DNA of 64,000 nt from a bacterium (lineage in GTDB: Bacteria > Chloroflexota > Anaerolineae > Caldilineales > Caldilineaceae): the NCBI GenBank assembly GCA_016124945.1, contig WGMT01000025.1:1-64000 (forward strand), given 5' to 3'. Below the pieces are notes generated by a model. That model was not told where the DNA came from. It ran no database searches and saw only the letters and a list, made by a program, of their open reading frames with translations. The first letter of the stretch is position 1. Each line of letters begins with the position of its first letter. The translations under genes were made by a program, and so were the position numbers. Below, piece after piece: positions 9,801-18,386 of this stretch.

Positions 9801-9876
9801 GCCACAGTCGATTGCCGCCGATTGGTTCATGCCGCCCTGGCCCGGCAAACCGGTGCAGTTCGTCCTTTACGGACAT
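6805..9876 (-). CDS. Polytopic membrane protein, GT-C-like (6-pyruvoyl-tetrahydropterin synthase-related family)
   Basis: A 1023-residue inner-membrane protein. The first about 570 residues hold roughly a dozen hydrophobic segments. A motif-rich early loop (NSADGTLHLLRLVLLDHH, then FFYPRWVPELMLGNGYPVF) is typical of the PTPS-related membrane protein family, which has a GT-C glycosyltransferase-like fold. The remaining about 450 residues are probably extracytoplasmic beta domains, including repeats of the type DFRLRWQL, YHGFIHLVD and YTQFIHLYHP. Its ATG overlaps the stop of the upstream 9867-12542 gene by 10 bp, so the two are translationally coupled. It probably transfers a lipid-linked sugar to a surface acceptor, but the substrate is unknown. 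Confidence 0.82.
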   Translation of the reverse strand: MSVKDELHRFAGPGRHEPIGGNRLWLILPILGLPAVWPYISRGWPNSADGTLHLLRLVLLDHHIIEGFFYPRWVPELMLGNGYPVFSFYAPATYYLAEGVHLLGLGYTVALMTTFAILIMLAGFGAYRLASDMFGHQTHWAALVAAVAYMYTPYLISNVFMRGALAEVGAQALLPWIFWSLRRLVLGKQPWRYLPAVMFSLGGLAFTHNITLLFATPVLLLYTLVIWWQSGHSFKTLFRTGIGFVAAMGISTVFWLPLIAERDYLADTAFDVAILLLQENVWAWSNFVDLHLAFEYTFTPPYQLGWLQLALAVVGFVLARRRDGEWLYLAGVAILLSLAIGAWTLPLWLNVEFLQIAQFPWRLLGIISLPPALFAGALVRRLPNPLLHRSAAIVLVTAIILVQRPQLNWIEVLPSADDVVRLSSISQFEMETGSLGTSSAQEFVPRWVQNTALYIPGAEEAAPTQDLEISVHAANAFQVSATVTSRSDSFLRFATFYFPGWEVRIDGTPQETYPSTNLGLLTVELPTGEHEVELLWSGTRLQRWAGIISLITLSALALFCWGIGQRRWAIVSAILGGIALAATFHTPAPSTLQTAPQRIAGAGVELVGYATSQEEQFLSIRPYWHVRTTPDPDFRLRWQLQDANGVVVATLDTRPRYNGMQASNWPAGTLVDDAYELILPPELTAGQYQLALQLDSGDTNAPPPAVLGAVTLAATPPAVNETPSHALRISFGGILSLAGYNVGHQDQEVITNDRRPMIVTPGEWVSYTLFWQPLTRLPTNYHGFIHLVDINGDVLAQKDQIAGSLLRPPLLWDPYNLQVDRYALLIPQDAPGGLYRPRLGLYDFATLERLPAYDVNDYLLPNGPELPPVKVVSKTPLPEPAHPLMVEVGTIATLLGYDLNLPDTTLRPGDSFRLTLTYEAKATTDIDYTQFIHLYHPQLGMAAQMDTSPAGGGNPTWAWVPGEIIVESITLTISPDTPSGEYELFVGLYNPVNGERLPLTQDDGAPLPNGQVAVERLTILSAE

Positions 9877-12542
9877 GATTCATATGGCTCCGTTATCTTA
9901 AGAGGCAAGAGAATGTACGTCTCTTCTGGGGCGAACTGTCCTGGTGTTGGCGATAGAGTAACAGGCAGTTGCCTCCCGCTTACAGGTTCGTATAGACCAA
10001 TACGTACTGTTGTCGCCTGTCCTTGGGCGGGGAGTGCAAGGGCGAAGGTGGATCGCACGCGCTCGTCAGGTACCCAAAGCGAGGATGGGTTTTCGACGCC
10101 GCCTGGCGGCTGATCGTGCTGGCTCACGATTTCGCCCTCCTCGTTCAGGAGATGGACAAAGGCTGTCACATCTGTTTGTGGACGAGTGAGGGCGCGCCAT
10201 CCCAGTGCGACTTCGAGTTGGTTCGGCTGCTCAGGCGAGAACGCTATGTGCCCACCCAATAACTCGATCTGTTCGTCGAATCGCGCCCCGAGAGGGCACA
10301 GATCGCCTGTCTCTGCCTGAGGCGTTTCGGCGTCGATCATGACAGCGCCAAAGGCAACCTGGCCGGCGCTGACCTGCCCTGCGCCGTCAACAATACCGAT
10401 TCGGCTTTGGCCTGTGGTGTTGTTGACGAGACCGAGTTCAAAGTGCGCCTTGCCCGACGTCACGCCGCTGGGAATGGGCAAAAAATGCCGACTTTCCACA
10501 ACAGTATCCTGCGCCCACAACGAGACGGGAAAGTCAGGCGTCCATAAGGAGACGGTGAGATGGTTCCCCAACGGCCCGTTGGACTGTGAAAGCACGCCGT
10601 CTTTGTAAAGATGCACAAACGCATCAAAAGCCTGCGCTTGCTGCGTTGCCATCTCCTTGTCGGTGCGTTGCCAAAACGTAACCAGATGAAAACCGCGTCC
10701 GTCGCGCCAGGGGATTGTCCCTTCCGTCACCGCGTAACCGACCAATTTCATGCCGTTTTCGAAGGTGACAGAGAGTGGATGGGCAACGCGGCGTGGTTCG
10801 GGCACTGTTTGACCGTCTTCGCGCAGGGGGGACTGCACCAGGACAGGCCACTGGGTGTGTATCAGCGGCCAGCGGATCGGCTGTGCCGTTTCTATGGCGG
10901 TGGATGTCGCCCTATCTGTTGCGCGTGGCTCCCGCCAGGACACCGCCGCACCGTCCTCGTGTTTGTGGAGCAGGAAGGTCGCCTGTTGGTTGCCCATGTC
11001 TGGGATTGCCGTAATGTTTAGGACGGCCTCTTCATCCGGCACAGACGCTCCATCGATCAGTGCGCGGCGTGGCAGATCGCCTACTACAAACTGCATCTGC
11101 GGCGTCTGGTAAAGCGCCTGCGAAATCAGCAGCGCCGTCTCTTCGTCGTTGTCAAGCCATTCCGCCACCCTTTGCGCCGCCAGGTAGCGTTCGAGATCGA
11201 AGTGCGCGCCCAACTGCGGTTGTCGTGCCCAGCGCACGAAGTAATCGTAGGCGGTGAGGCTGCCACTGCCCAATACCATGAGCAATAGCAACCCTGTCCC
11301 TGTGCGGTGGAGTGTGGTCATCCGGCTGGTTCGCTGCAATACCCAACCGGCGCCGGCGCCGTAGAACAGCGCCAACGGCGGCAGGGCGCCGATGCTACGC
11401 AGGGCATGGGGCGCGAGATTGCTGAAAATCGTTGGCGTCAACATCACAGCCAGCCAGATCAACAGGAAGCGATAATGCGCTGTTTTTAGGATTCCTTGCG
11501 CGGCGGCGAGAAGACCTAACGAAAAGAGAACGGCCTGCACCGCGTCGTTGACACTGCGCCCCGGCAGGTTATGGCGTAGGTTTTGGTCGCCTGTGTTGTA
11601 GAAACTACTTAGGGTCACCTGTACGTTGTAGTCGAGGCGTTGCAGCACTGTGCCAGGCATGTCCTCTTGGGAGATCGTAAAGATCGAGACTTGTTGCGTG
11701 CGTCCGTTTAGGAGCCAGGGTTGTGTCACAAAGGCCCAGGCCAACGGCATGAGCAGCAACAGCGCGATCATTGTCATCAAGAACAGCCCGTGCAGCCTGG
11801 GTTTGTAGATTTCGACAAAGCGACGGGGCGTGGCGTGTAGCCGGATGACATCGATGCCCACTTCGACAAGCACAAAGATCACCAAAACCAGGGGCAACAG
11901 TCGTGCTGCTGTGTAGGTGTAGGTCGATGCTGCTAGTGCGATGCCTGCCCAGATCCAGGCGCGCCGGTTACCACTGCGCCAGCCAAGCCAGAACGCCGAA
12001 AAGGCCAGCGCACTAATGAGTGGTAGCAGAATCGCCCGAAACGCCAACCGGCTCAGGCTCAAGTGCCAGAATGAAACGGCGATGCCGGCAGCTGCAACCA
12101 ACGCCACCCAATAAAGAATTTGCACCCTTCTGTGCGCTTCGTCATCGTCTGTTGGCGTATTTTCTTTCGCAGTATCTGTTACACCGGCCGGCGCAAAAAC
12201 TGTCTTAGCCAGATGGTAAATCGCCGCTACCGTCGCCACACCAATCAGCGCAGAGACAAGCCGTAACGCAAAGGCGTTGGGCCCAAAGAAGTAGATGGAG
12301 AGCGCTTGAAGATAGAGGTAAAGTGGTTCACGTCCGTTGTTCGCAGGAAAGTAAAGAGGAAATTCGCCACCTCTCAATAGCCTGTAGGCGTCGAGCCCGT
12401 TAAACGCTTCGTCGTAGAAGAGGCCGGGCGGTAATACGTCAAGCTTCCACAAACGCAAAACCGCTGCCAATAGGAGTAACAGCGACAAGATCACAAGGGG
12501 CCGGCGGTGTGCCAACAGGGGGATTTTACGGGTGCTTGACAT
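9867..12542 (-). CDS. GT39/ArnT-like membrane glycosyltransferase with C-terminal extracytoplasmic domain
   Basis: An inner-membrane protein of about 890 residues. Near the N-terminus LPPGLFYDEAFNGLDAYR carries the acidic D-E motif of the first periplasmic loop of GT39 (PMT/ArnT) enzymes, which take sugars from polyprenyl phosphate donors. About ten to twelve membrane segments follow to around residue 440. The last about 450 residues are soluble, with beta-rich segments (DAFVHLYKDG, TAFVHLLNEEG) that resemble the tail of the downstream gene, suggesting a shared acceptor or partner. I prefer ATG 12542; an in-frame GTG at 12572 would add ten residues but has no better ribosome site. First gene of a two-gene operon. 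Confidence 0.85.
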   Translation of the reverse strand: MSSTRKIPLLAHRRPLVILSLLLLLAAVLRLWKLDVLPPGLFYDEAFNGLDAYRLLRGGEFPLYFPANNGREPLYLYLQALSIYFFGPNAFALRLVSALIGVATVAAIYHLAKTVFAPAGVTDTAKENTPTDDDEAHRRVQILYWVALVAAAGIAVSFWHLSLSRLAFRAILLPLISALAFSAFWLGWRSGNRRAWIWAGIALAASTYTYTAARLLPLVLVIFVLVEVGIDVIRLHATPRRFVEIYKPRLHGLFLMTMIALLLLMPLAWAFVTQPWLLNGRTQQVSIFTISQEDMPGTVLQRLDYNVQVTLSSFYNTGDQNLRHNLPGRSVNDAVQAVLFSLGLLAAAQGILKTAHYRFLLIWLAVMLTPTIFSNLAPHALRSIGALPPLALFYGAGAGWVLQRTSRMTTLHRTGTGLLLLMVLGSGSLTAYDYFVRWARQPQLGAHFDLERYLAAQRVAEWLDNDEETALLISQALYQTPQMQFVVGDLPRRALIDGASVPDEEAVLNITAIPDMGNQQATFLLHKHEDGAAVSWREPRATDRATSTAIETAQPIRWPLIHTQWPVLVQSPLREDGQTVPEPRRVAHPLSVTFENGMKLVGYAVTEGTIPWRDGRGFHLVTFWQRTDKEMATQQAQAFDAFVHLYKDGVLSQSNGPLGNHLTVSLWTPDFPVSLWAQDTVVESRHFLPIPSGVTSGKAHFELGLVNNTTGQSRIGIVDGAGQVSAGQVAFGAVMIDAETPQAETGDLCPLGARFDEQIELLGGHIAFSPEQPNQLEVALGWRALTRPQTDVTAFVHLLNEEGEIVSQHDQPPGGVENPSSLWVPDERVRSTFALALPAQGQATTVRIGLYEPVSGRQLPVTLSPTPGQFAPEETYILLPLKITEPYESCP

Positions 12543-12606
12543 GCCTGGATCATACCAACTTCCTACGACCACCGCAAGAACTTCGCGTCTCTTTTGTATT
12601 TATGTC

Positions 12607-12612
12607 ATTATA
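12607..12612 (-). promoter_or_regulatory. Possible -10 box for the membrane glycosyltransferase operon
   Basis: A perfect TATAAT on the minus strand in an AT-rich stretch, 65 bases before ATG 12542. I see no good -35 box at 17-bp spacing, so this is a weak call. Confidence 0.3.
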
Positions 12613-12758
12613 TTGATGTAATTTTTTTATAGTGTTATTTTTAATCATCGATGCGGTGTTGATACGTACTTATATACCCCAAGGATGTCAAATATGTATC
12701 GCATAGATACTTGTCCTCACGACTAATCGTTGTTTACACTAGACGGGCCGATGCCAAG

Positions 12759-12823
12759 AGTAGACAAGAACAGTAGACAAGAACAGTAGACAAGAAGAGT
12801 AGACAAGAAGAGTAGACAAGAAC
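12759..12823. repeat. Five tandem 13-bp repeats (agtagacaagaa[c/g])
   Basis: Five adjoining 13-bp units differing only at the last base, in the spacer between divergent genes. They sit directly before a strong terminator hairpin. Confidence 0.9.
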
Positions 12824-12827
12824 AGAC

Positions 12828-12883
12828 AAAGCGTCATGTGTATCCCTCACGGTTCCTTCTTGGGGTGCACATGACGCTTTTTT
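12828..12883 (+). terminator. Strong intrinsic terminator with no gene upstream
   Basis: AAAGCGTCATGTG (12828-12840) pairs perfectly with CACATGACGCTTT (12868-12880), followed by six T residues in all. No plus-strand gene ends before it. It lies only 15 bp before the topoisomerase start, so it may end a small RNA or act as a leader attenuator. Confidence 0.75.
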
Positions 12884-12898
12884 CTAGATTGAGACTAA

Positions 12899-13978
12899 AT
12901 GAGCGTTCCAACTGAGTCATTTACTCAAAGTTCCGAAGAAATGGCGCGATCCGTTGGACTTTGCTACGTCAGCGACGAAACGCCTGGTTTCCGCCGCCGC
13001 CGCTGCGGACGCGGTTTCGCCTACTACGATCCTGAAAATGTCCATGTGAAAGATGATCAAATCCGCGCACGCTTTGATGCACTGGCCATTCCCCCGGCCT
13101 GGCGCGATGTCTGGATCTGCGCCGACGAACGCGGCCACTTGCAGGTGACAGGCCGCGACGAGGCCGGACGCAAACAGTACATCTACCACCCCGACTGGGA
13201 AGAAGTGCGCAGTCGCGCCAAGTTCCAGCGTATGGTTGACTTCGCAGTCGCCCTGCCGTCCATTCGCGCCCAAGTCAGCAAAGATCTGCGCCGCCGTGGC
13301 CTATGTCGAGAAAAGGTGCTGGCCATCGTCGTCTACCTGCTCGAGGAGACACGCATTCGCGTTGGCAACGCAGAATATGCAAGGCGCAATGCATCCTATG
13401 GCCTCACGACGATGGAAAATGAGCATCTTGAGATTGCAGGCTCAACAATTACCTTTTCTTTTGTGGGCAAAAGCGGCAAAGAACAACAGGTCGATGTCAA
13501 AGACCGACGGCTGGCCCGCTACCTCAAGCAGTGCCAGGATCTGCCCGGCCAGGAATTGTTCCAATACGTTGAAGGCGGCGAATGCTATCGTATCGATTCC
13601 GGCGACGTCAACGGCTATTTGCGCAAGATTGCAGATCAACCGTTTACGGCAAAGGACTTTCGCACATGGGCCGGCACTGTCATCGCTGTGGACGAACTTT
13701 ACCAGCAAGGGCCACCTGAAGACGAACGCGATGCCGACAAGCACATTGTGGCTGCTGTCAAGGCGGCGGCCGAGGCCCTGGGCAACACCCCGCAAGTCTG
13801 CCGCGCCTATTACATCCACCCCGCTGTCTTCGACGCCTACCGCAATGGTGACCTCTTTTCTGCCGTCGCTACGGCGATAAGCATGGAAACGGCATCCAAA
13901 TCTCCCGAAGAGGATCCGAACTCGTTGGGGCTGGATGAACGTGCTGCTCTCTCCATCATCGCAAGCGCCACCCATTAA
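12899..13978 (+). CDS. DNA topoisomerase type IB
   Basis: A 359-residue enzyme of the bacterial/poxviral type IB family, which relaxes supercoils by nicking one strand through a 3'-phosphotyrosine. The N-terminal part (residues about 20-100) matches the DNA-clamp domain, with GFRRRRCGRGFAYYD and IPPAWRDVWICADERGHLQ. The catalytic domain shows EETRIRVGNAEYARRN (catalytic Arg region), FVGKSGKEQ (Lys), TAKDFRTWAGT and CRAYYIHPAV, where Tyr305 is the probable nucleophile. Length is normal for the family. The ATG is close to a GAGA stretch 8 bp upstream and follows a terminator hairpin by 15 bp. Bacterial type IB enzymes are accessory enzymes. Confidence 0.93.
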   Translation: MSVPTESFTQSSEEMARSVGLCYVSDETPGFRRRRCGRGFAYYDPENVHVKDDQIRARFDALAIPPAWRDVWICADERGHLQVTGRDEAGRKQYIYHPDWEEVRSRAKFQRMVDFAVALPSIRAQVSKDLRRRGLCREKVLAIVVYLLEETRIRVGNAEYARRNASYGLTTMENEHLEIAGSTITFSFVGKSGKEQQVDVKDRRLARYLKQCQDLPGQELFQYVEGGECYRIDSGDVNGYLRKIADQPFTAKDFRTWAGTVIAVDELYQQGPPEDERDADKHIVAAVKAAAEALGNTPQVCRAYYIHPAVFDAYRNGDLFSAVATAISMETASKSPEEDPNSLGLDERAALSIIASATH

Positions 13979-14052
13979 GAGATTCACGAAGATCCTGCAC
14001 TTGGTGTACAATCGGGCCATTGACCCTGTCCACGCCAAATGAGAGTGGTTTC

Positions 14053-14469
14053 ATGGAACTCAACCGCATCTTTGTCTACGGAACACTCTGTTTGGGATAC
14101 GCCGGCCACCATCTTGTTGCCGATGCGCTTGACACGCCGCCCATTGAAGCCGAATTGTCCAACCATCGGCTCTACAGTGCCGGCGACTATCCGCTCATGG
14201 ACAGCGGCAACGCTGATCAAACTGTCAAAGGACAGATCCTCACCATCAACTTGGCGCGCCTCGAAGCCGTTCTGGCGCAATTGGATGACTACGAAGATGC
14301 GCACGGCACAAACCCCATGTACAACCGCGTCATTGTCCTGGCGCGGATGTTGACCGATCCACCACAACCCACCCGATCCTGGACCTACCGTCTTGAGCCC
14401 ACCTACTGGGACGTCGCCCGCCTGCCACCAATTCCCGACGGGGACTGGCGTCGTATCGCGCCCCGTTAA
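14053..14469 (+). CDS. Gamma-glutamylcyclotransferase-like (AIG2/GGCT family) protein
   Basis: A 138-residue cytoplasmic protein. RIFVYGTLCLG near the N-terminus is the signature loop of the GGCT/AIG2 fold, and LDDYEDA lies near the expected acidic site region. Family members cleave gamma-glutamyl-amine or gamma-glutamyl-amino-acid bonds to give 5-oxoproline, but many bacterial members are uncharacterised. I chose ATG 14053 because it begins the conserved region and has a GAGAGTGG ribosome site; an upstream TTG at 14020 would add 11 unconserved residues. It lies 65 bp before the caspase-like gene on the same strand. Confidence 0.82.
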   Translation: MELNRIFVYGTLCLGYAGHHLVADALDTPPIEAELSNHRLYSAGDYPLMDSGNADQTVKGQILTINLARLEAVLAQLDDYEDAHGTNPMYNRVIVLARMLTDPPQPTRSWTYRLEPTYWDVARLPPIPDGDWRRIAPR

Positions 14470-14534
14470 TCGCCTTGACCCTCATGCGGCAATTCCAGTC
14501 ACCCAGTCACCCAGTAACCAAAGGGGAACCGCCC

Positions 14535-15923
14535 ATGACCACCTTCACGCAAGGACATGCACTCCTCGTCGGCGTCGGCGGGGACCTGCCCAACACGGTG
14601 GACGACGCCAAAGGCATCGCCGAACTCTTGCTCGACCCGGAACGCTGCGCCTACCCACCGTCGCAGGTGACGTTACTCACCGGCCAAGATGCCACGCGTG
14701 CACGCGTCATCGACGGGTTGACGCAACTGGCGCAACGTACCGGCCCCAACGACACTGTGATCGTCTACTTTTCGGGGCACGGCTACCGGCTAGCCTCTTC
14801 GATTGGGACACTCTATTTCCTCATGACCTACGACTACAACGTCAACAAACTGGGCGAAACGGCCATCAGCGGCAGCGAGTTTGTGGAAAAGCTAAGGGCG
14901 CTGCAAAGCCGCAAACTGCTGCTACTGCTGGACTGCTGCCATGCAGGCGGCCTCAAAGATACCACCGTCCCCATCGGCCAGTTGACCAAATCGCCCATGC
15001 CCCCTGAAGCAGCGCCGCTCCTCGCCGCCGGGCAAGGACGGATCGCCATCGCCTCGTCGCGCGCCGACGAACTGTCCTACGCAGGGAAGCCGTACAGCGC
15101 GTTCACACTGGCCCTGGCCGAAGCGCTTTGTGGCGTCGGCGCTTCCACCGCAGACGGCTACGTACGTGTCATGGATCTGGCACTGCACGCCGGGGCCAGT
15201 GTGCCCCGTATCACTGGCGACAAACAACACCCATCCGTCAACGACTTCCAGAATGCCGACAATTTTCTGGTGGCCTACTATGCAGGCGGGCAAACCATGG
15301 CCAAAGGGCTTCCCTTCAACGCGCAAAAGGTGGAGATCGAACCTGAACCCGGTGTTTTCAATGCCGTGATCAACCAGACTGGGCAGACAGTCCATGGACC
15401 GCAGACCAACATCGGCGGCGCTGTCCACGGTTCTGTTTACAGCGGCAGCATCGGCCAGATTGGCGACCGCCAGATTGACACCGCCGGCGGCGCTTACATT
15501 GGCGGCAATCTCACCACCGGCGGCGATTTTGTAGGCCGCGACCGTGTCGCCCACCACACGCAGATCACCACAGGCGACATCTCGGGCAGCGGCATCGCCA
15601 TCGGCCCTAACGCTCGCGCCGAGGTGCGTCATGGTCTCAGCGCCGACGATCTGGATCGTCTCTTTTTGCCTTTGCACACGCTGATCCAATCCGCGCCTGC
15701 GTCACAGCGACACGAGGCAGGGCAGAAGGTGGAAGCGCTCAAAACTGAACTGGCGCAGGGCAACAAAGCAGACGATGAAAAGGTAGCCACACTGGTAGAA
15801 GACATAGCCCAACTCGCCCCCGACGCCATCCAGTCGCTGGTTGGTCTCTTTGCCCCTGAAGCACTTGGCCGGCTGGCGGGCGGCGTCACTCGGTTCGTCC
15901 TCAAGAAACTACAACGTCAGTAG
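14535..15923 (+). CDS. Caspase-like (peptidase C14) protein with Gly-rich repeat domain
   Basis: A 462-residue protein without signal peptide. Residues about 6-235 form a metacaspase-like p20 domain: ALLVGVG strand, NTVDDAKGIAELL, His82 in YFSGHGY and Cys135 in LLDCCHAGGL form the catalytic dyad, and ASSRADELSY follows. Known C14 enzymes cleave after Arg/Lys or Asp. Residues about 285-365 are Gly/Asn-rich with GGDFVGRD, TGDISGSGIAIG and similar short strands, a repeat type seen beside effector domains of bacterial NTPase and caspase proteins. A helical C-terminus of about 100 residues follows. The start has an AAGGGGAA ribosome site. Possible roles are regulated self-proteolysis or conflict response; this is inference. 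Confidence 0.87.
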   Translation: MTTFTQGHALLVGVGGDLPNTVDDAKGIAELLLDPERCAYPPSQVTLLTGQDATRARVIDGLTQLAQRTGPNDTVIVYFSGHGYRLASSIGTLYFLMTYDYNVNKLGETAISGSEFVEKLRALQSRKLLLLLDCCHAGGLKDTTVPIGQLTKSPMPPEAAPLLAAGQGRIAIASSRADELSYAGKPYSAFTLALAEALCGVGASTADGYVRVMDLALHAGASVPRITGDKQHPSVNDFQNADNFLVAYYAGGQTMAKGLPFNAQKVEIEPEPGVFNAVINQTGQTVHGPQTNIGGAVHGSVYSGSIGQIGDRQIDTAGGAYIGGNLTTGGDFVGRDRVAHHTQITTGDISGSGIAIGPNARAEVRHGLSADDLDRLFLPLHTLIQSAPASQRHEAGQKVEALKTELAQGNKADDEKVATLVEDIAQLAPDAIQSLVGLFAPEALGRLAGGVTRFVLKKLQRQ

Positions 15924-15932
15924 AAGCGACAA

Positions 15933-15971
15933 AAACAGGACGCCTCCGGTGTGAGCAGAGGCGTCCTGTTT
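15933..15971 (+). terminator. Hairpin terminator after the caspase-like gene
   Basis: A perfect 14-bp stem (AAACAGGACGCCTC / GAGGCGTCCTGTTT) with an 11-base loop. It starts 10 bp after the stop and ends in TTT. The A-rich left side would also let it serve the convergent subtilisin gene. Confidence 0.75.
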
Positions 15972-15986
15972 GAATCAAGTCTATTC

Positions 15987-16028
15987 TTCCCACTTCAAAC
16001 TTCCCACTTCAAACTTCCCACTTCAAAC
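15987..16028. repeat. Three tandem 14-bp repeats (ttcccacttcaaac)
   Basis: Three exact 14-bp units between two convergent genes, ending 11 bp before the subtilisin stop. The 14-bp unit equals two 7-mers and matches the period seen in many other gaps of this window. Confidence 0.9.
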
Positions 16029-16038
16029 TTCTCATTGC

Positions 16039-18087
16039 CTAACGAGTTGGCACGACCTCTAGGATTTCACCGTCTTGCAGAGGCGTACCCTCTACAATTT
16101 CCATTTCCAGCCATACAGGATCAATTTCGGTGATCTCAACGCTCCTGCCTGTGGCACAGGCAGCGCCTGAAAGGAGGCGCACATCGTCAACGAAGAAGCT
16201 GCTGACGCGTGATGGATTTGTCTTTGCCTGGAATGAAATCTTGACGGTGGTGCCTGCGAACGCGCTCAGGTTGAGGCGAGCATTGGCCCAACTGCTTGTG
16301 TTGTTGACGGTGCACAGGTTGGCGCGAGCCACAAGGTAAGTCCTTCGCCCCACTGTTGCCAGGATGTACCCATAGTCGCGGCCACAGCTATCCTGTGACC
16401 GGATCTGATATTGAAAATCCAGGGTCACTGGGCCGCCGGCGGGCACCACAACGGTTTGAGCGATGGTCGATGTTTCGCGGTTTGCGCCACCGAGCCAGGC
16501 AAGGGTTGTGCCGCTATACGGCTGAATGGATGATCCACAGGTGGCGCTGGTACAGATGAGCCTGTATCCTTTGCTCGAAATCTGCTGCCAGCCGGTTGCA
16601 CCACTCTCGAAATTGCTGTTGACCACCGAATTGATACAGGCAATCGGTTCAGGCGTTGCTGTAGGTTCAGGCGTTGCCGTGGCAATTGGCGTGTTCGTCG
16701 GCGCAGGTGTGCTGGTCGGTGCTACTGTCTCCGTCGGTACTGGTGTTTCCGTAGGTACTGGTGTTTCCGTAGGTACTGGTGTTTCCGTCGGGACAGCCGT
16801 GTTCGTTGCTATCGCTGTAGCCGTGGCTGTGGCCGCAGGCTGCGCATTGGGATCGACGTAAAGCAAGCGGTTGGGTGAACCACTGCCGATGCTTGTCAAC
16901 CTGCCGGTGGTGCTGTTGTTGAGCATCGCCGACATCACCACGGCAGGTGATGCGTTGGGATTGGCCTGCAAGTAAAGGGCAACGGCCCCGGCCACATGGG
17001 GGGACGCCATCGACGTGCCCGAGAAGGAAGCGGCGGCTGTATCGCTGTTGTTCACTGCAGAAAGGATGTTGGCGCCCGGCGCAAAGATGTTGACGCAACT
17101 GCCAAAGTTCGAGAAAGAGGCGCGGGCATCGGTATTGGTCGATGCGCCCACAGTCAACGCCTGTGCCACACGCGCCGGCGAAGAAAAGCAGGCGTCAGCA
17201 TTGCTGTTCCCTGCAGCCACTGCATACGAAATCCCGGCATTGATGGAACGTTGTACCGCTGTATCCAATGCGCTAGAGATCCCGCCACCCAGGCTCATGT
17301 TCGCTACGGCAGGGCGTATGCCGTTTGCTGTCACCCAGTCCACGCCGGCCACTACACCCGACATGGTGCCCGATCCACCGCAATCCAGGACGCGCACGGC
17401 GTGGAGTGTCACATTCTTGGCGACACCGTAGGTAGATCCGCCCACAGTGCCGGCTACATGGGTGCCGTGGCTGTTGCAGTCGTTGGTGCCGTAGCCGTCG
17501 TTGATGGCGGTGAAGCCGTTGCCGATACGCCCTGCAAACTCCTGGTGCGAGGGGCGAATGCCCGTGTCGATAATGTAGGCGTGTACGCCCATGCCGCTTA
17601 ACTGGTAGCCGTAGCTGTTGTTCAACGGCAGGGTGCGCTGGTCAATCCGATCCAAGCCCCACGCCGCCGGTGATTGGACGGCATCCACAGTGACTATCTG
17701 ATCCTGTTCAACGAAAGCCACACGCGGATCCTGCGCCAGCGCAGCCGCAGCGTCGGCGCTAAGCATCGCGGCAAAGCCCTGGATCGCGTGCTCATAGTTG
17801 TGAGAAACCGCAGCGCTGTACTCAACAGCCATCTGCTCTGTCAACATTTGCACAGTCATTACACCAGCGGCCATTGTCTGCGCATTGGTCAGCGCGTCGT
17901 CTTTGAGGACGACGATGTACTGGTTGGGAATGGCGCGGTTGTTGGCGCCCCCTGCAACCATCGGCACAAAAACTTGGTTGGGCGCCGCTTCTTCGGCTTG
18001 CGCCTGTGGTGTCCCCAGCCCGCTGCCCAGTGCAAGTGACATAAAGAGTATGATGGCTGCAATCAATCGGAGTCGTGAAAAAGTCAT
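16039..18087 (-). CDS. Secreted subtilisin-like serine protease (S8, proteinase K/aqualysin type)
   Basis: A 682-residue exported protease. Residues 1-31 are a signal peptide ending AQA. Residues about 55-135 are an I9-type propeptide inhibitor (YIVVLKDDAL). The catalytic domain covers about 143-405, with Asp174 (IIDTG), His207 (SHGTHVAG), Asn294 (AAGNSN) and Ser359 (SGTSMASPHVAG). A linker of PTETPV repeats (18-bp units near 16731-16790) leads to a C-terminal beta domain at about 490-650 (NSNFESGATGWQ...FFVDDVRLLSG) resembling a carbohydrate-binding or P-like module. The ATG has a GAGGAAAG ribosome site. It probably degrades external protein. Confidence 0.95.
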   Translation of the reverse strand: MTFSRLRLIAAIILFMSLALGSGLGTPQAQAEEAAPNQVFVPMVAGGANNRAIPNQYIVVLKDDALTNAQTMAAGVMTVQMLTEQMAVEYSAAVSHNYEHAIQGFAAMLSADAAAALAQDPRVAFVEQDQIVTVDAVQSPAAWGLDRIDQRTLPLNNSYGYQLSGMGVHAYIIDTGIRPSHQEFAGRIGNGFTAINDGYGTNDCNSHGTHVAGTVGGSTYGVAKNVTLHAVRVLDCGGSGTMSGVVAGVDWVTANGIRPAVANMSLGGGISSALDTAVQRSINAGISYAVAAGNSNADACFSSPARVAQALTVGASTNTDARASFSNFGSCVNIFAPGANILSAVNNSDTAAASFSGTSMASPHVAGAVALYLQANPNASPAVVMSAMLNNSTTGRLTSIGSGSPNRLLYVDPNAQPAATATATAIATNTAVPTETPVPTETPVPTETPVPTETVAPTSTPAPTNTPIATATPEPTATPEPIACINSVVNSNFESGATGWQQISSKGYRLICTSATCGSSIQPYSGTTLAWLGGANRETSTIAQTVVVPAGGPVTLDFQYQIRSQDSCGRDYGYILATVGRRTYLVARANLCTVNNTSSWANARLNLSAFAGTTVKISFQAKTNPSRVSSFFVDDVRLLSGAACATGRSVEITEIDPVWLEMEIVEGTPLQDGEILEVVPTR

Positions 18088-18350
18088 TGTCTTTCCTCTG
18101 GTTATGCCTGGTGAAACAAATCGATATATCTGGTTGTTTAACTGTTACTAAGTCTTACGGGATGTACGGGCGAGCGTCAACAGGACCAGAGGATCAATTG
18201 GCGAAAATTCAGGCGATACCAGGCGAAATGGGAAAAACGGACGCTGGAACTAAACGGGGATTATGGGGAATTAGTGTGAACAAAGGCCTATTGAGGGAGA
18301 GAAATCGATAACATCGACTAGTAAATGCATTAACAAGCCGATAACTGCGT

Positions 18351-18386
18351 CGCTAAATGCACCGCTAAATGCACCGCTAAATGTAT
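18351..18386. repeat. 12-bp tandem repeat (cgctaaatgcac)
   Basis: Two exact units and a third partial unit in tandem. No coding meaning is apparent. Confidence 0.8.
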
